Assembly: GCF_000701525.1 (NCBI RefSeq)
Contig: NZ_KL370789.1
Location: 1 to 64,000 of the forward strand
Source: Mesoplasma grammopterae ATCC 49580
Lineage (GTDB): Bacteria; Bacillota_I; Bacilli_A; Mycoplasmatales; Mycoplasmataceae
Direction: 5' to 3'
Length of the DNA: 64,000 bases
The notes below the pieces were generated by a model. That model was not told the DNA's origin. It saw only the letters and a program-made list of their open reading frames with translations, and made no database searches. Below, piece after piece: positions 54,835 to 64,000 of the stretch. A program made the translations under genes and the position numbers. Position 1 is the first letter of the stretch. Every line of letters starts with the position of its first letter.

Positions 54835-54880
54835 AAAACTTACCACTTTGGAAATTATCCAAAAATTGGTAAGTTTTATT
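54835..54880 (+). terminator. Terminator between the two permease genes
   Basis: AAAACTTACCA (54835-54845) and TGGTAAGTTTT (54867-54877), with an inner TTTGGA/TCCAAA pairing, then T. The second permease gene is therefore probably transcribed mainly from its own promoter. Confidence 0.8.
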
Positions 54881-54890
54881 TTGCATATTG

Positions 54891-54896
54891 TATAAT
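54891..54896 (+). promoter_or_regulatory. -10 box of the second permease gene
   Basis: TATAAT lies 28 bases before the ATG at 54924, directly after the terminator. TTGGTA (54866-54871), inside the terminator arm, is 19 bases upstream and could act as a -35. Confidence 0.45.
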
Positions 54897-54923
54897 GTTA
54901 TTAAAAGAAATAAAGGCGATAAT

Positions 54924-57900
54924 ATGAATAGATTTAAAAATAATTTATTATTTTTTAAACAAAGTTTAAAATCAATATTTAAGTTTAGGATTCAATTCTT
55001 AAGTATTTTGTTATTGTCTTTTATGTCTATTGTAGTTTTAACAAGTTCACTAACAATAAAAGATAGACTTAATGATACTTATAATTCAGTTGTTGGGGAT
55101 GTTGAAAAATTTGATTATCATGTTTCAGATCAGATGTCTTTTATTAAGAATCAACCTTCAACTAATAAAGTTTCAAAGCAATTAATACTTAGTTTTTTAC
55201 CAATTGATTCAAGAACAAGTGTTGATCAACAAGAAACAGTAAACATTAACTTTAATTCAATATATGGAAGAACATTTATTACAGAAGCTTTTGAAAGAGA
55301 TAATAGAATGCTTAATACTTTTATTTCAAATACTTATAATGAAGATTCAAATAATAATTGAAATGCATTTACATCAAATGCGTTTTTCTGAACTACAAGA
55401 ATGTTGTTATTAGAAAGTTTTTATACCGATTTAGATCTTTACTATAACCATAATGATTCAAGTGTAGATTATTTGAATTACGTTCCTATAGTTAGTTATA
55501 TAAATGAAATAGATGATAAAAGTTTTATAGAACATGATTTAAATAATATAAAAACTAATCTTTCAACAAAAGATTTTAATGAAAATATAAATGAAAATAA
55601 CACTGCTTTTAAGGTTAATGATTTAAATAATAATCAACCACAAATTAATGATATTATTCGAATTGAAAATAAAGAGATTTATTTATATGCGTCAAATGCA
55701 TTTTCAAGTGTTTTTGCTTTTATGAGAGAATTTTTAAATAATTCTAATTGAAGTTTTCAAAGAGAAAATAGAGGAAAAGCTATTTTTCAATTTATAACAG
55801 GTCAAGATATTCAAGATAATTGAAATCAATCAAATGTAAATAAAAAGTGAATAGTTAATGAACAAAATAGATTGTATGATTCTGTAGTTACAGGAGACAT
55901 AAAAGAAAAAAACTATATATATGTGTCAAAAGATACAACAAATAATGCTGATGTGTATGCAGAAATTAAGAATAATGGTTTAAAAGGTAAATCAACCCCA
56001 ATTGTTGCGTTTTATGATGAAGAAGACAAAATCACAAAAGCTTCAGCTGAATATATTAATTTAAATCCTTTAAGTTTAAATTCAAATAGTTTAAATGATG
56101 ATTGAAGTGGTAAATTTAGTGCAATCAATAACTCTAAAATGTCTGATCAGTTTTTTGGTAATTTATTTTCAGAAAGAAATATTGAATGATTAACTTGAAA
56201 TCAAAGTAATTATGCATTATTTAGTGATAATAGCCCATGAACAAATAATATGTCAAACAATTATAGAATGTTTTTAAAAATTGCAGCATCTTACTCTAAT
56301 TTTGATATTGAATTTAGAAAGGAATTTAATGTATTTGATAACTTAAATCAAATTCAATATAAAGCTGTAATACTTGATGAATACAATCATACTAACCTAA
56401 AAATTTTAAATGAGAATGAAGGTGGTAGATTACCTTTAAATCATGGCGAAATATTAGTTTCTGAACAATATGCAAAAGCGCATAATATTAAAAATAATTC
56501 AACTATAAAAATTGGACCTCAAGTTTTAACTGTAGTAGGTATTGCAACTGATACATTCTCTTACTATCCAATAGTTGATGAAAACGTGCCATTACCTCAA
56601 TATAGAAACTCAGCGATTATTTATGGAACTGAACAAACATTATTCCCAATTGTTGAAAATTCACAATCAACTTCAAAAGAACAAATATCTAATACAAATA
56701 TTAATTACTTCTTATGATCTAAAGACAATAATGTTAACAAAAACTTTCAAACTTTTACATCATTTACTCCATTATCAAAAAATATTAAAACTTTTAATGA
56801 ATCAAGTTATAGAATGAACTGGGTTCTTCAACCATCAATAGTTTCAGGGTTATTAATAATCATGATATCAATATCTGTTATTGTTGGTGTTATATCATTA
56901 TTGGGAGTTGTAATTTACATTAAGAAAATGGTTAAAGCAAACATAAAACAAATAGCAATATTAAAAGCGATGGGAGTAAATTCATTCTCAATAGCAAAAT
57001 CATATGCTGTTATTGGTTTAATTATAACCTTCTTAGTTATACCTGTTGGTTGAATAGTTGGAACGTCAGTACAATTAATATTTATTAAGATGTTTATTCC
57101 ATATTTTAGTGTGCAAATTTCTCAAATATCAATTTCAATGGTTGCTTTATTAATTGGTATATTTGCATTTGGTTTTGCTGTAATTATTCTATCAATATTA
57201 TTTGCTTACATTGAAACAAGAGAAGACGTAACTTTAATGCTAAATAAGGTTGGTAAAATAAAACAACAAGCTGCAATAATGAACTGAATTAATAGAGTTT
57301 TTGCAAATTCAAAATTCACTTTAAGATTTAGTTTAATTGTAAGTGCCTCAGCAATTAGAAATACAACAACAACCGCATTTGTAATTTTTATTTCATCATT
57401 CTTGATTTTCTTCGGATTGTCAATTCCGGCTTTAGTTGAAACAACTAAAAATGGTTACTATAACCATTTGAACTACAACAACCAACATAGATTTGTAGAA
57501 AATGTGTACAACGCGCCGTTGTCGAAATCGACAATTAGTTATACTGAAGATTTAAAAACCATCGACGGAAATTTTAAATCTACATCGTTAATGGAATACT
57601 ATTCAAATCCAACATATAGTTATAATTCATCATTTGACGTTTCTCCATTATCTAAATATGTTTATTCAAAAAACCAAGATGGTAGTGGGCAAATTACAAA
57701 TACATTTAAATATATTGTTAACGATTCAAGTAACAATGCAGTTCATTCAACAGAAAATGATGAAAATGATAATAACACTGGATTATTCCAATTAATCACT
57801 GAACAATTTGGTAACAACTTTGCAAATGGTATAGGTTCACAATTTAGTGTTGGTATGATTGATCAAGCACTAAGCGTTATTATGAACTCTTATTATGATG

Positions 57901-60101
57901 CAACAGCTTATGGTACAAAGGCTTATTCTAGAATAAATAGTGACATCGATAACTTAAATAAATTTAACATCATTACAAAAAACTTAACAGATGCAATACC
58001 AATGATACTTGGTGCTATTTTAGGTGGAGGTTCTGGAGAATCTACTGGTAATTGAAAAGAAGATATTTTATCAATTATTTTAAAAAATGTTCCACCTTAT
58101 GTAGAAAGATATTTACAAGATCCTTCACGTAAAGAACAATATGCTTTTGGATATAATGTTAAAAAAGTAACTAAAAACCAAGATTCATTAGCAACAAGCA
58201 TTAATGTTGATACTGAAGAATATAAAAATATGAGTTTTACAGGAATAAACCCTAATCAACAAGCATTTGATCTAAACAATGAAAAAATATTTGTAAGTGA
58301 TAAAACAGCTATTCAAATTGAAATGTTAATAAATAATCAATGAGACATGAAAAAATCAATTTCTGAAAATGGCTTTGTTTATTATGATGCTCAAACAAAA
58401 ACTTTAACAATTCCTATAATGCCAAACAATCAAGCAAGAAATAAATATCATCTATCAAATAATAAGGTTTTACAAAATGAAGGTGTATTCGGAAATCAAT
58501 TAAAATTTAAATCAAAAAATGATAATCAATTTTTAAGCTTGCCAAAACAGGCCTGAGTATATAATGATTCAGATTTCATGAATTCAGATTATTTTAAAAC
58601 TAATTTAAATCAAAAAGATAGTGATTCAAATATTAAAAGTAATAGAACTGGTGTAATAAGTGATCAAAACTATTTAGATCCAGCTAATCTTGATAACAAT
58701 AAATTTACTTATAAAATTCAATACACAGGTGAAAATGAAAACACTTCAATAGATAATAATGCTTATATGTTTAATGATTTTGCTGTTGATGACAATGAGA
58801 ATGGTGTAAGCTATGTTAGACCATACTATCAATATGAAAATATTGAGTTATTTATTCCAGAAAACTTAATTGGTTCAGTTGATGAATGAGCTAATGTATC
58901 AAACAACACACCTGATAAATCAAAATACTTTGAATCAGGTATTATTGGTGATAATATACCAAAAGATGTTAAAAATGCTTGAGAAAGTATGTACTCATCA
59001 GCAAAAGACTCAAAATATATTAAAATCAAACCGTATTCTTTAAGTTATAAAAGAACAGATTATAAAAACAAAGGTTTAGCAAACTTATTAGAAAAAGAAT
59101 CTAATTATGTTTGATATGCAAGTGCTATGAGAGACAATTTATTTAAGCAAGAAAATGATACTGTTAAATATTTAAATTCAGACTTAAATATAGATTACAA
59201 AGTTGTGGGAACATTAAATTCTTACAACACAAGTATGATTTTAATGGATCAAAAGATGGCTAATATTCTTTCAAATTATTCTCTAGCAAAAAAACAAGAT
59301 GTTAAAAATAATGTTTTTGAAGATACTCCAAAAGTTAAAGCAGGACAAACTATAACATATAATAATGGAAATAAAATTGTCAGTGAATTTGATAGATATG
59401 AATTACATGATGATAATAAAGATATTTATTTAAATGATTGAACTAATATGTTATCTGAAGGTGCAGACTCAACTGAATATACTCAATACATGTGAAGCAA
59501 TACAAAATATTCAAATGTTGAAGAAACAATTGATTTAACAACGGGTATTTGACAAAGTGTTTCAGAGAATAACGGGTTATTAATGTTAAGTCAAACACCA
59601 ATTGGAAATATATCTGATGGATATGTAACAAGTAGTATTATGAATTCTAAACTTCTTTCAACTGAAAAAGAATTAATTAAACAAATAACAGGTCTGGCTA
59701 TTATTTTAGGTTCATTCTTTATCATAATTGTAATTATCACGGCATCCTTATTAATAATGTTAATCGGAGATATTTACATAGCTTCACTACAAAGGTTTAT
59801 GATATTAATGAAATCATTCGGATATTCAAATTGAAAAACACAGAAATATTCATTTGGGGTAGTTAGTGTATTAGCAATATTTGCATGATTTATATCAACA
59901 CTATTAGCAACCGCAGCAATGTCTTCAGTTTCAATAATCTTAGCCTCATATGGGCTTGCAATACCAATGGCACTAACTTGATGACCATTTATTGTTTCTG
60001 CAGTTATTATCGGATTATCTTTCTTTGGAAGCTTATCTGTTATAACTAGAAAAATAAGAAAAGGTGACCCTGCTGGATTATTAAGTGAAACTTATGAATA
60101 A
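54924..60101 (+). CDS. Giant FtsX/MacB-type ABC permease paralogue, 1725 residues
   Basis: Paralogue of the preceding permease, with the same plan: TM1 (about 20-40), outer domain to about 630, TM2-4 (about 635-770, NIKQIAILKAMGVNSFS), TM5 (about 814-834), second outer domain (to about 1585) and TM6-8 (to about 1712, RFMILMKSFGYSNWKTQKYSFG). Shared outer segments include NNFANGIGSQFSVG and TVVGIATDTFSYYP. The C-terminus is RKGDPAGLLSETYE. The ATG at 54924 with AAAGG is preferred over an in-frame TTG at 54888, which lies before the -10 box. One TGG codon at 56820 encodes Trp, and a CpG-rich patch lies near 57511-57588. Confidence 0.87.
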
Positions 60102-60111
60102 AGGAGAAATT

Positions 60112-60657
60112 ATGAAAAAAGTAGCAATAATTTTACATAAAAATTTTGAAGAATCAGAAGCTATTGTAACAATAGATATATTGAGAAGATCAGAAATTAT
60201 TGTAGATATATACAATATTGAAAATAAAGAATATCAAGTAGGTTCTCATAATATAATTGTAAAAGCAGAATATAATATTCAATCGTTGAATTCACAAGAT
60301 TATGATGGAATAGTTATACCTGGAGGACCAGGAGTAAATGAATTGTTTGATAATGAAATTTTATTAAATTTAATAAGAGATTTTAATGATAAAAATAAAA
60401 TGGTTAGTGCTATTTGCGCTGCACCACAAATTTTAGGTCAAGCTGGAGTTATCGATAATATTAAAATAGTAAAATTCCCTACTTCTAATAAATACTTAGA
60501 AAAAGCTTTAGTTCAAGAAAAAGATAGTATTATAGACAAAAATATTGTTACTGGTTCAAGTATTGGAACAGTAGTTCCATTTGCCTTAAATATAATAGAA
60601 TATCTACAAGGAAAAGAACAAAAAGAAAAAATTAAACAACAACTTGTAATTATTTAA
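60112..60657 (+). CDS. DJ-1/PfpI family protein
   Basis: Class I glutamine amidotransferase-like protein of 181 residues. Members include chaperone, deglycase and stress proteins (DJ-1, YajL, PfpI). Seen: VAIILHKNFEESEAI with the conserved acidic residue near position 16, VIPGGPGVNELF, and the nucleophile elbow AICAAP with C102. The size is typical of DJ-1/YajL. AAGGAGAAA provides the ribosome site and overlaps the end of the permease gene region (10-base gap), so it is probably co-transcribed with that permease. The exact reaction is not predictable from sequence. Confidence 0.88.
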   Translation: MKKVAIILHKNFEESEAIVTIDILRRSEIIVDIYNIENKEYQVGSHNIIVKAEYNIQSLNSQDYDGIVIPGGPGVNELFDNEILLNLIRDFNDKNKMVSAICAAPQILGQAGVIDNIKIVKFPTSNKYLEKALVQEKDSIIDKNIVTGSSIGTVVPFALNIIEYLQGKEQKEKIKQQLVII

Positions 60658-60658
60658 C

Positions 60659-60694
60659 AAAATCACCTTACTAATATAGTGAGGTGATTTTTTT
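60659..60694 (+). terminator. Terminator hairpin that also holds the next gene's RBS
   Basis: AAATCACCTTACTA pairs with TAGTGAGGTGATTT (14 pairs including a T-G wobble, ATA loop), followed by a T-run. The 3' arm contains GAGGTGAT, the ribosome site for the TTG start at 60693, so the hairpin would hide it. Confidence 0.75.
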
Positions 60695-62510
60695 GAAATT
60701 AGTAAAACAAACCTCATATCAAGATTGTGGTGTTGCATGCATAGCAATGATGATTAATCATTTTTATAAGTATGAAATTGATTTGCAACAAGTTAAAAAT
60801 TATCTGTCAATCCATGATGATGAACTTAGCTTTTATGACGTTATTGATTTAGCTAGTAATTTTTATTTAAAAGGCGATGCTTTTAAAGTTGAGCAAGATT
60901 TTTTAGAATTAAAAAATAAAGTACCATTTTTAGCACAAGTGATAAATTCTGATGGCCTATTACATTTTGTTATAGTAGAAAGTATTTTACAAAATAATTT
61001 AATTGTATTTGATCCAAGCAAAGAAAAGAAAACTATGCAAAGTTTGCCTGAATTTTTGAAATGTTTTAATAGTAACGTAATAATTTTTAAATCCAACATC
61101 AAATCATTTAATAAAGACTTTAAATTTAATTTTAAAAAGTTTTTAAATATTTTTAATTTTGACTTTATTCTATACTTATTAATAAATTTAGTATCAACAC
61201 TATTGTTTATTTTAGATACACAATTTCTTAAGATGTTTTCTAATTCATTATCTGAACAGACTCAAGATTTTTTAATATATTTATTTCCATTAATCATTTT
61301 ATTGTTTAATATACTTTTCAAAAATATATCGATTAATATTCTTAATAAAAATTATAAAAAAAGAAAACATTTTTTATTAAAAAAATTCTCAAACTTAATT
61401 GAATCTACAAATTCAGGAGATTTATTTTATTTATATCAAGAAATAAAATGAGTATGTCAATATGAAAACTACAGTTTAAAGAGCAGCATTTCATCATTTA
61501 TTTCTGAAGTAGTAAGTTTATTCTTTATTTATTTTATTATTAAAGAATTATTTTTAATAATACTTATAGCTGATGTTATTTATATCTTGATTAATATTTT
61601 TATAAATAATTTTGTTAAAAAAGATAGTTTTAATCAAGATAAAGAATGATTTATATTTTTAAGTAATATTGAACATGTAAAAAATATTTGTGCTGAATAT
61701 GATATGTTAGCAAAACTTTTAAAATTAGAAGAAAAAGATAAACTCGCTAGCTCAAAGTTAAATTGAATTGAACTTTGAGATAAAGTTGGCTTAGTATTAA
61801 TTTATATAATTAGTTGATCATTATTAAAAAATGGTAATTTAGAATTTTCACTTTTCTTTATAATTTTATTGTTTAAAAATTTTAGTAGAATTAATATTTT
61901 TAATTTAGGTCAAACTTTAATATGAATAAAAAAATATAAGATATCAATTATAAAATTTGAAAAATTTTTTATTGAAAAAAACGAAGTTAACTTTAATGAA
62001 GAAATAAACAATATTCTAATTTCAAATAAACAACAAAAATTAGAATTAAATAAAGGGTTAAACATAATAAATTTTAAAATTGATTTAGGTAATATAAATA
62101 AAACTAAAAATGATATAGAAGTTGATGTCTACATAAATAACAAGAACATTAACAGTTTAAAAACATCTGATTTACGTAAACAAATTTATTATTCAAAAAA
62201 TTTTCAAATCAAATTTGGAACTATTTTTCAAAACATAACAACATCAAATAAAAATAGTATAAATATTTTTAATATTAAGGAAATTAATGAGCTTTTAAAT
62301 AAATACTCAATCAAAATAACAAAGCTAGTAAAACCAGAAACTAATACTCAAATTGAAAAAGAAATAATTAAACTATTGAATGTGTTTTACATTAACAAAA
62401 AAGTAATATTAATTAAAAATGATTTTCAAATATTAACTTTTGATGAAATAAAGTCAATTTTAACTATCTTTACTAAATTAAGTAATGATAAATTTTTGAT
62501 TTTGTCTTAA
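60693..62510 (+). CDS. C39-peptidase ABC exporter-like protein with degenerate ATPase
   Basis: A 605-residue protein laid out like a peptidase-containing ABC exporter (LagD/SunT type). Residues 1-130 form a C39 cysteine peptidase with Q6, catalytic C12 (QDCGVAC), H91 (LHFVIVE) and D107 (VFDPS) all present. About six membrane helices follow (about 158-400). The C-terminal part (about 430-605) sits where the ATPase should be, but no Walker A GxxxxGKS, no LSGGQ and only a remnant of Walker B (KKVILIKNDFQILTFDEI) can be seen. The start is TTG at 60693, with GAGGTGAT 4-5 bases upstream. The GTG at 60684 lies inside that site. It may cut double-glycine leaders without classical transport, or pair with another ATPase. 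Confidence 0.8.
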
Positions 62511-62541
62511 AATTAATATATTAAAGTAAAAAGGAATAAGA

Positions 62542-63051
62542 ATGATAAGTATTGATTTTATAAATGAAACTGATTTAAAAGTAAAAGAATGAGAAGATTT
62601 AGCAAAACAAATAATTAATTCAGTTTTTAAATATCTGAATTTAAAAAATAAAATAAATCTATCTATTACTTTTTTAGATAGTGAACCAGCTCAAAAAATA
62701 AATCAAGAATATAGAAATCATTCTTATATACCTGATGTAACATCATTTCCAATAGAAATGTCACCACAAGAAATAAAAGCTTTAGGATATCAAGAAATAG
62801 GAGATATCTTTATTTGTATTGAAGAAGCAGAAAGAAAAAGTATTAAATATCAACATTCTTTGAAAGAAGAAATGGGATTTTTATTTACTCATGGTTTTTT
62901 ACACTTAATGGGTTATGATCATGAAACAAATGAAAAAGATGAAGAAGAAATGTTTTTCATTCAAGATGAAATACTTAAAATAAATAAAATAAATTACACA
63001 ATAAAATTTACTGAAGAAGATTATAAAGAAATAGAGGAAAAAGATGAATAA
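62542..63051 (+). CDS. ybeY: Endoribonuclease YbeY
   Basis: Zinc-dependent RNase involved in 16S rRNA 3'-end maturation and ribosome quality control. The 169-residue product has the zinc motif H117-GFL-H121-LMGYD-H127 followed by an acidic helix (ETNEKDEEEMF), and PDVTSFPIEM plus GDIFICIEEAE upstream. The length is normal. AAAAGGAATAAG precedes the ATG. Its end overlaps the era start by 8 bases, the common ybeY-era pairing. Confidence 0.95.
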
Positions 63052-63949
63052 AATTAAATCAGGATTTATATCTATAGTTGGTAGACCAAACGTTGGTAAA
63101 TCAACTTTATTAAATAAAATAATAGGGCATAAAATTTCAATTGTTACAAATAAAGCTCAAACAACAAGAAATAATATAAGAGGTATTTTAACAGAAAAAG
63201 AATATCAATTGATATTTGTAGACACACCAGGAATACACACGTCAAAAAATCAAATTGATAGATTTATGAATTCTAGTGCTATGAGAAGTATGAAAGAAGT
63301 TGATGTTGTTGTATTTATGGCACCAGCTGATGAAACAATAGGAAAAAATGATTTATTTATATTAAATGAATTATCAAAAAAGAATGATATTAAAAAAATA
63401 CTTGTAATCTCAAAAGCTGACGTTGTTAGCAAAGAAAAATTATTTTTAAAAGCTACTGAATGAAATACATACGAACAAATTTTTGATGAAATTATTATTA
63501 CTTCGTCAACTGAAAATATTAATATTGATAAATTAATAGAAACAATTGTTGGTTTCTTGCCTGAAACAGGTCATTACTTTTATGATGAAGAATCTATTAC
63601 AGATCAACCTAATCGTTTTGCAATAAGAGAAATAATAAGAGAAAGCGTACTTTTAAAAGCTGGGCAAGAAGTTCCTCATTCAGTTGCTATACTTGTAGAT
63701 GAACTTGAAGAAACAGAAGATGAAATTAATATTGTTGCATCTATTATAGTTGAAAGAAAATCTCAAAAAGGAATCATTATCGGTCATCAAGGTAAAAAAA
63801 TAAGCGATATTAAATATAAATCAAGAAAACAAATAAGAGAACTTTTTGAAAAAGATGTTAATCTAGAATTATTTGTAAAAGTCCAAGAGAATTGAAGAAA
63901 CTCTGCAAGTTTAATTAAAAAGATGGGATACGACAAGGATAAATACTAA
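63044..63949 (+). CDS. era: Ribosome assembly GTPase Era
   Basis: Binds the 3' end of 16S rRNA and promotes 30S assembly. The 301-residue product has G1 GRPNVGKSTLLNKI (from 13), the switch I segment QTTRNNIRGI, G3 VDTPGIH, G4 SKAD, and a C-terminal KH domain (about 225-301, GIIIGHQGKKISDIKYKSR). TGA tryptophans occur at about 63461 and 63893. Its stop overlaps the recO start as TAATG. Confidence 0.97.
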
Positions 63950-64000
63950 TGAGTGAAGTAAAAATCAGAGGAATAGTTTTAGATTCTTTAAATTATGAAG
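63949..64000 (+). CDS. recO: DNA repair protein RecO, 5' end only
   Basis: Only 17 codons are inside the window (MSEVKIRGIVLDSLNYE). The GIVLDSLNY segment fits the RecO N-terminal OB-fold (typically KGIVLKxxxYxE), and recO directly after era is a common order in Firmicutes and Mollicutes. The start overlaps the era stop (TAATG). Identity rests partly on context. Confidence 0.7.
   Translation, partial: MSEVKIRGIVLDSLNYE

Noticed and set aside
54888-54923. TTG at 54888 as the start of the second permease
   Set aside because: It lies before the TATAAT at 54891 and lacks a ribosome site. The ATG at 54924 has AAAGG.
49765-60101. Many short ORFs suggesting decayed permease genes
   Set aside because: All breaks are TGA codons in the same frame. 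Read as tryptophan they give two intact, paralogous proteins with matching Trp positions.

Overview
The window comes from a wall-less Mollicute of the Entomoplasmataceae and is most likely Mesoplasma florum or a very close relative. Three things point there. The DNA is very AT-rich. TGA is read as tryptophan in nearly every gene, and genes only reach family length when it is. The tmRNA on the minus strand encodes a 26-residue proteolysis tag that starts ANKNEEN and ends NYAFA, which I recognise as the M. florum ssrA tag. Most genes are on the plus strand. Minus-strand items are adenosine deaminase, tmRNA, a DUF2188-like protein, tRNA-Leu(CAA), rpmB, and a block of two large lipoproteins plus a HIT protein.

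Layout. 1-2.4 kb: adenosine deaminase, divergent from a class C beta-lactamase-like hydrolase. 2.45-5 kb: ssrA, mgtE, trmB. 5-10.5 kb: an unknown type I membrane protein followed by the conserved prpC-prkC-rsgA-rpe-thiN run (PP2C phosphatase, Ser/Thr kinase, ribosome GTPase, pentose epimerase, thiamine pyrophosphokinase). 10.5-12.2 kb: small membrane and coiled-coil proteins, tRNA-Leu, rpmB. 12.3-16.1 kb: an Asp23-family protein, fakA, plsX and rnc, a lipid-scavenging and RNA-processing cluster. 16.2-26.5 kb: smc, then a phosphate uptake operon (pstS, a fused pstC-pstA, pstB, phoU), then ftsY-ylxM-ymdB. The pst operon separates smc from ftsY, which are neighbours in many Firmicutes.

26.6-32.8 kb: metK, an M13 metallopeptidase, trmFO, ung, yhaM. 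32.8-38.2 kb (minus): two lipoproteins of 969 and 684 residues and a HinT-like protein, joined by two TAATG stop-start overlaps. This resembles the HinT/P60/P80 arrangement of Mycoplasma hominis. 38.4-40.7 kb: sufS, sufU, 5-formyl-THF cyclo-ligase. 40.8-42.2 kb: a MerR/AdhR-type regulator and an aldo/keto reductase. 42.3-42.8 kb: a frameshifted zinc-ribbon membrane gene. 43-47.1 kb: pgi, an all-alpha dUTPase-like protein, a SPOUT RNA methyltransferase, gapN. 47.2-60.1 kb: a lipoprotein and two giant paralogous FtsX/MacB-type permeases (1687 and 1725 residues) with no ATPase beside them. 60.1-62.5 kb: a DJ-1/PfpI protein and a C39-peptidase ABC-exporter-like protein whose nucleotide-binding domain looks dead. 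62.5-64 kb: ybeY, era, start of recO.

The most interesting signals are these. (1) Three near-identical MerR-type promoters, each with a 19-bp -35/-10 spacer, lie in front of the merR gene, the aldo/keto reductase and gapN, and outline an aldehyde/NADPH stress regulon. (2) The C39 protein has an intact protease triad but an eroded ATPase, and its ribosome binding site lies inside the preceding terminator hairpin. (3) The PrkC-like kinase lacks any extracellular sensor, while a separate membrane protein with a large extracytoplasmic part lies just upstream. (4) Matching palindromes sit upstream of the extended -10 promoters of smc and pstS. No CRISPR array, insertion sequence, rRNA or riboswitch was recognised.
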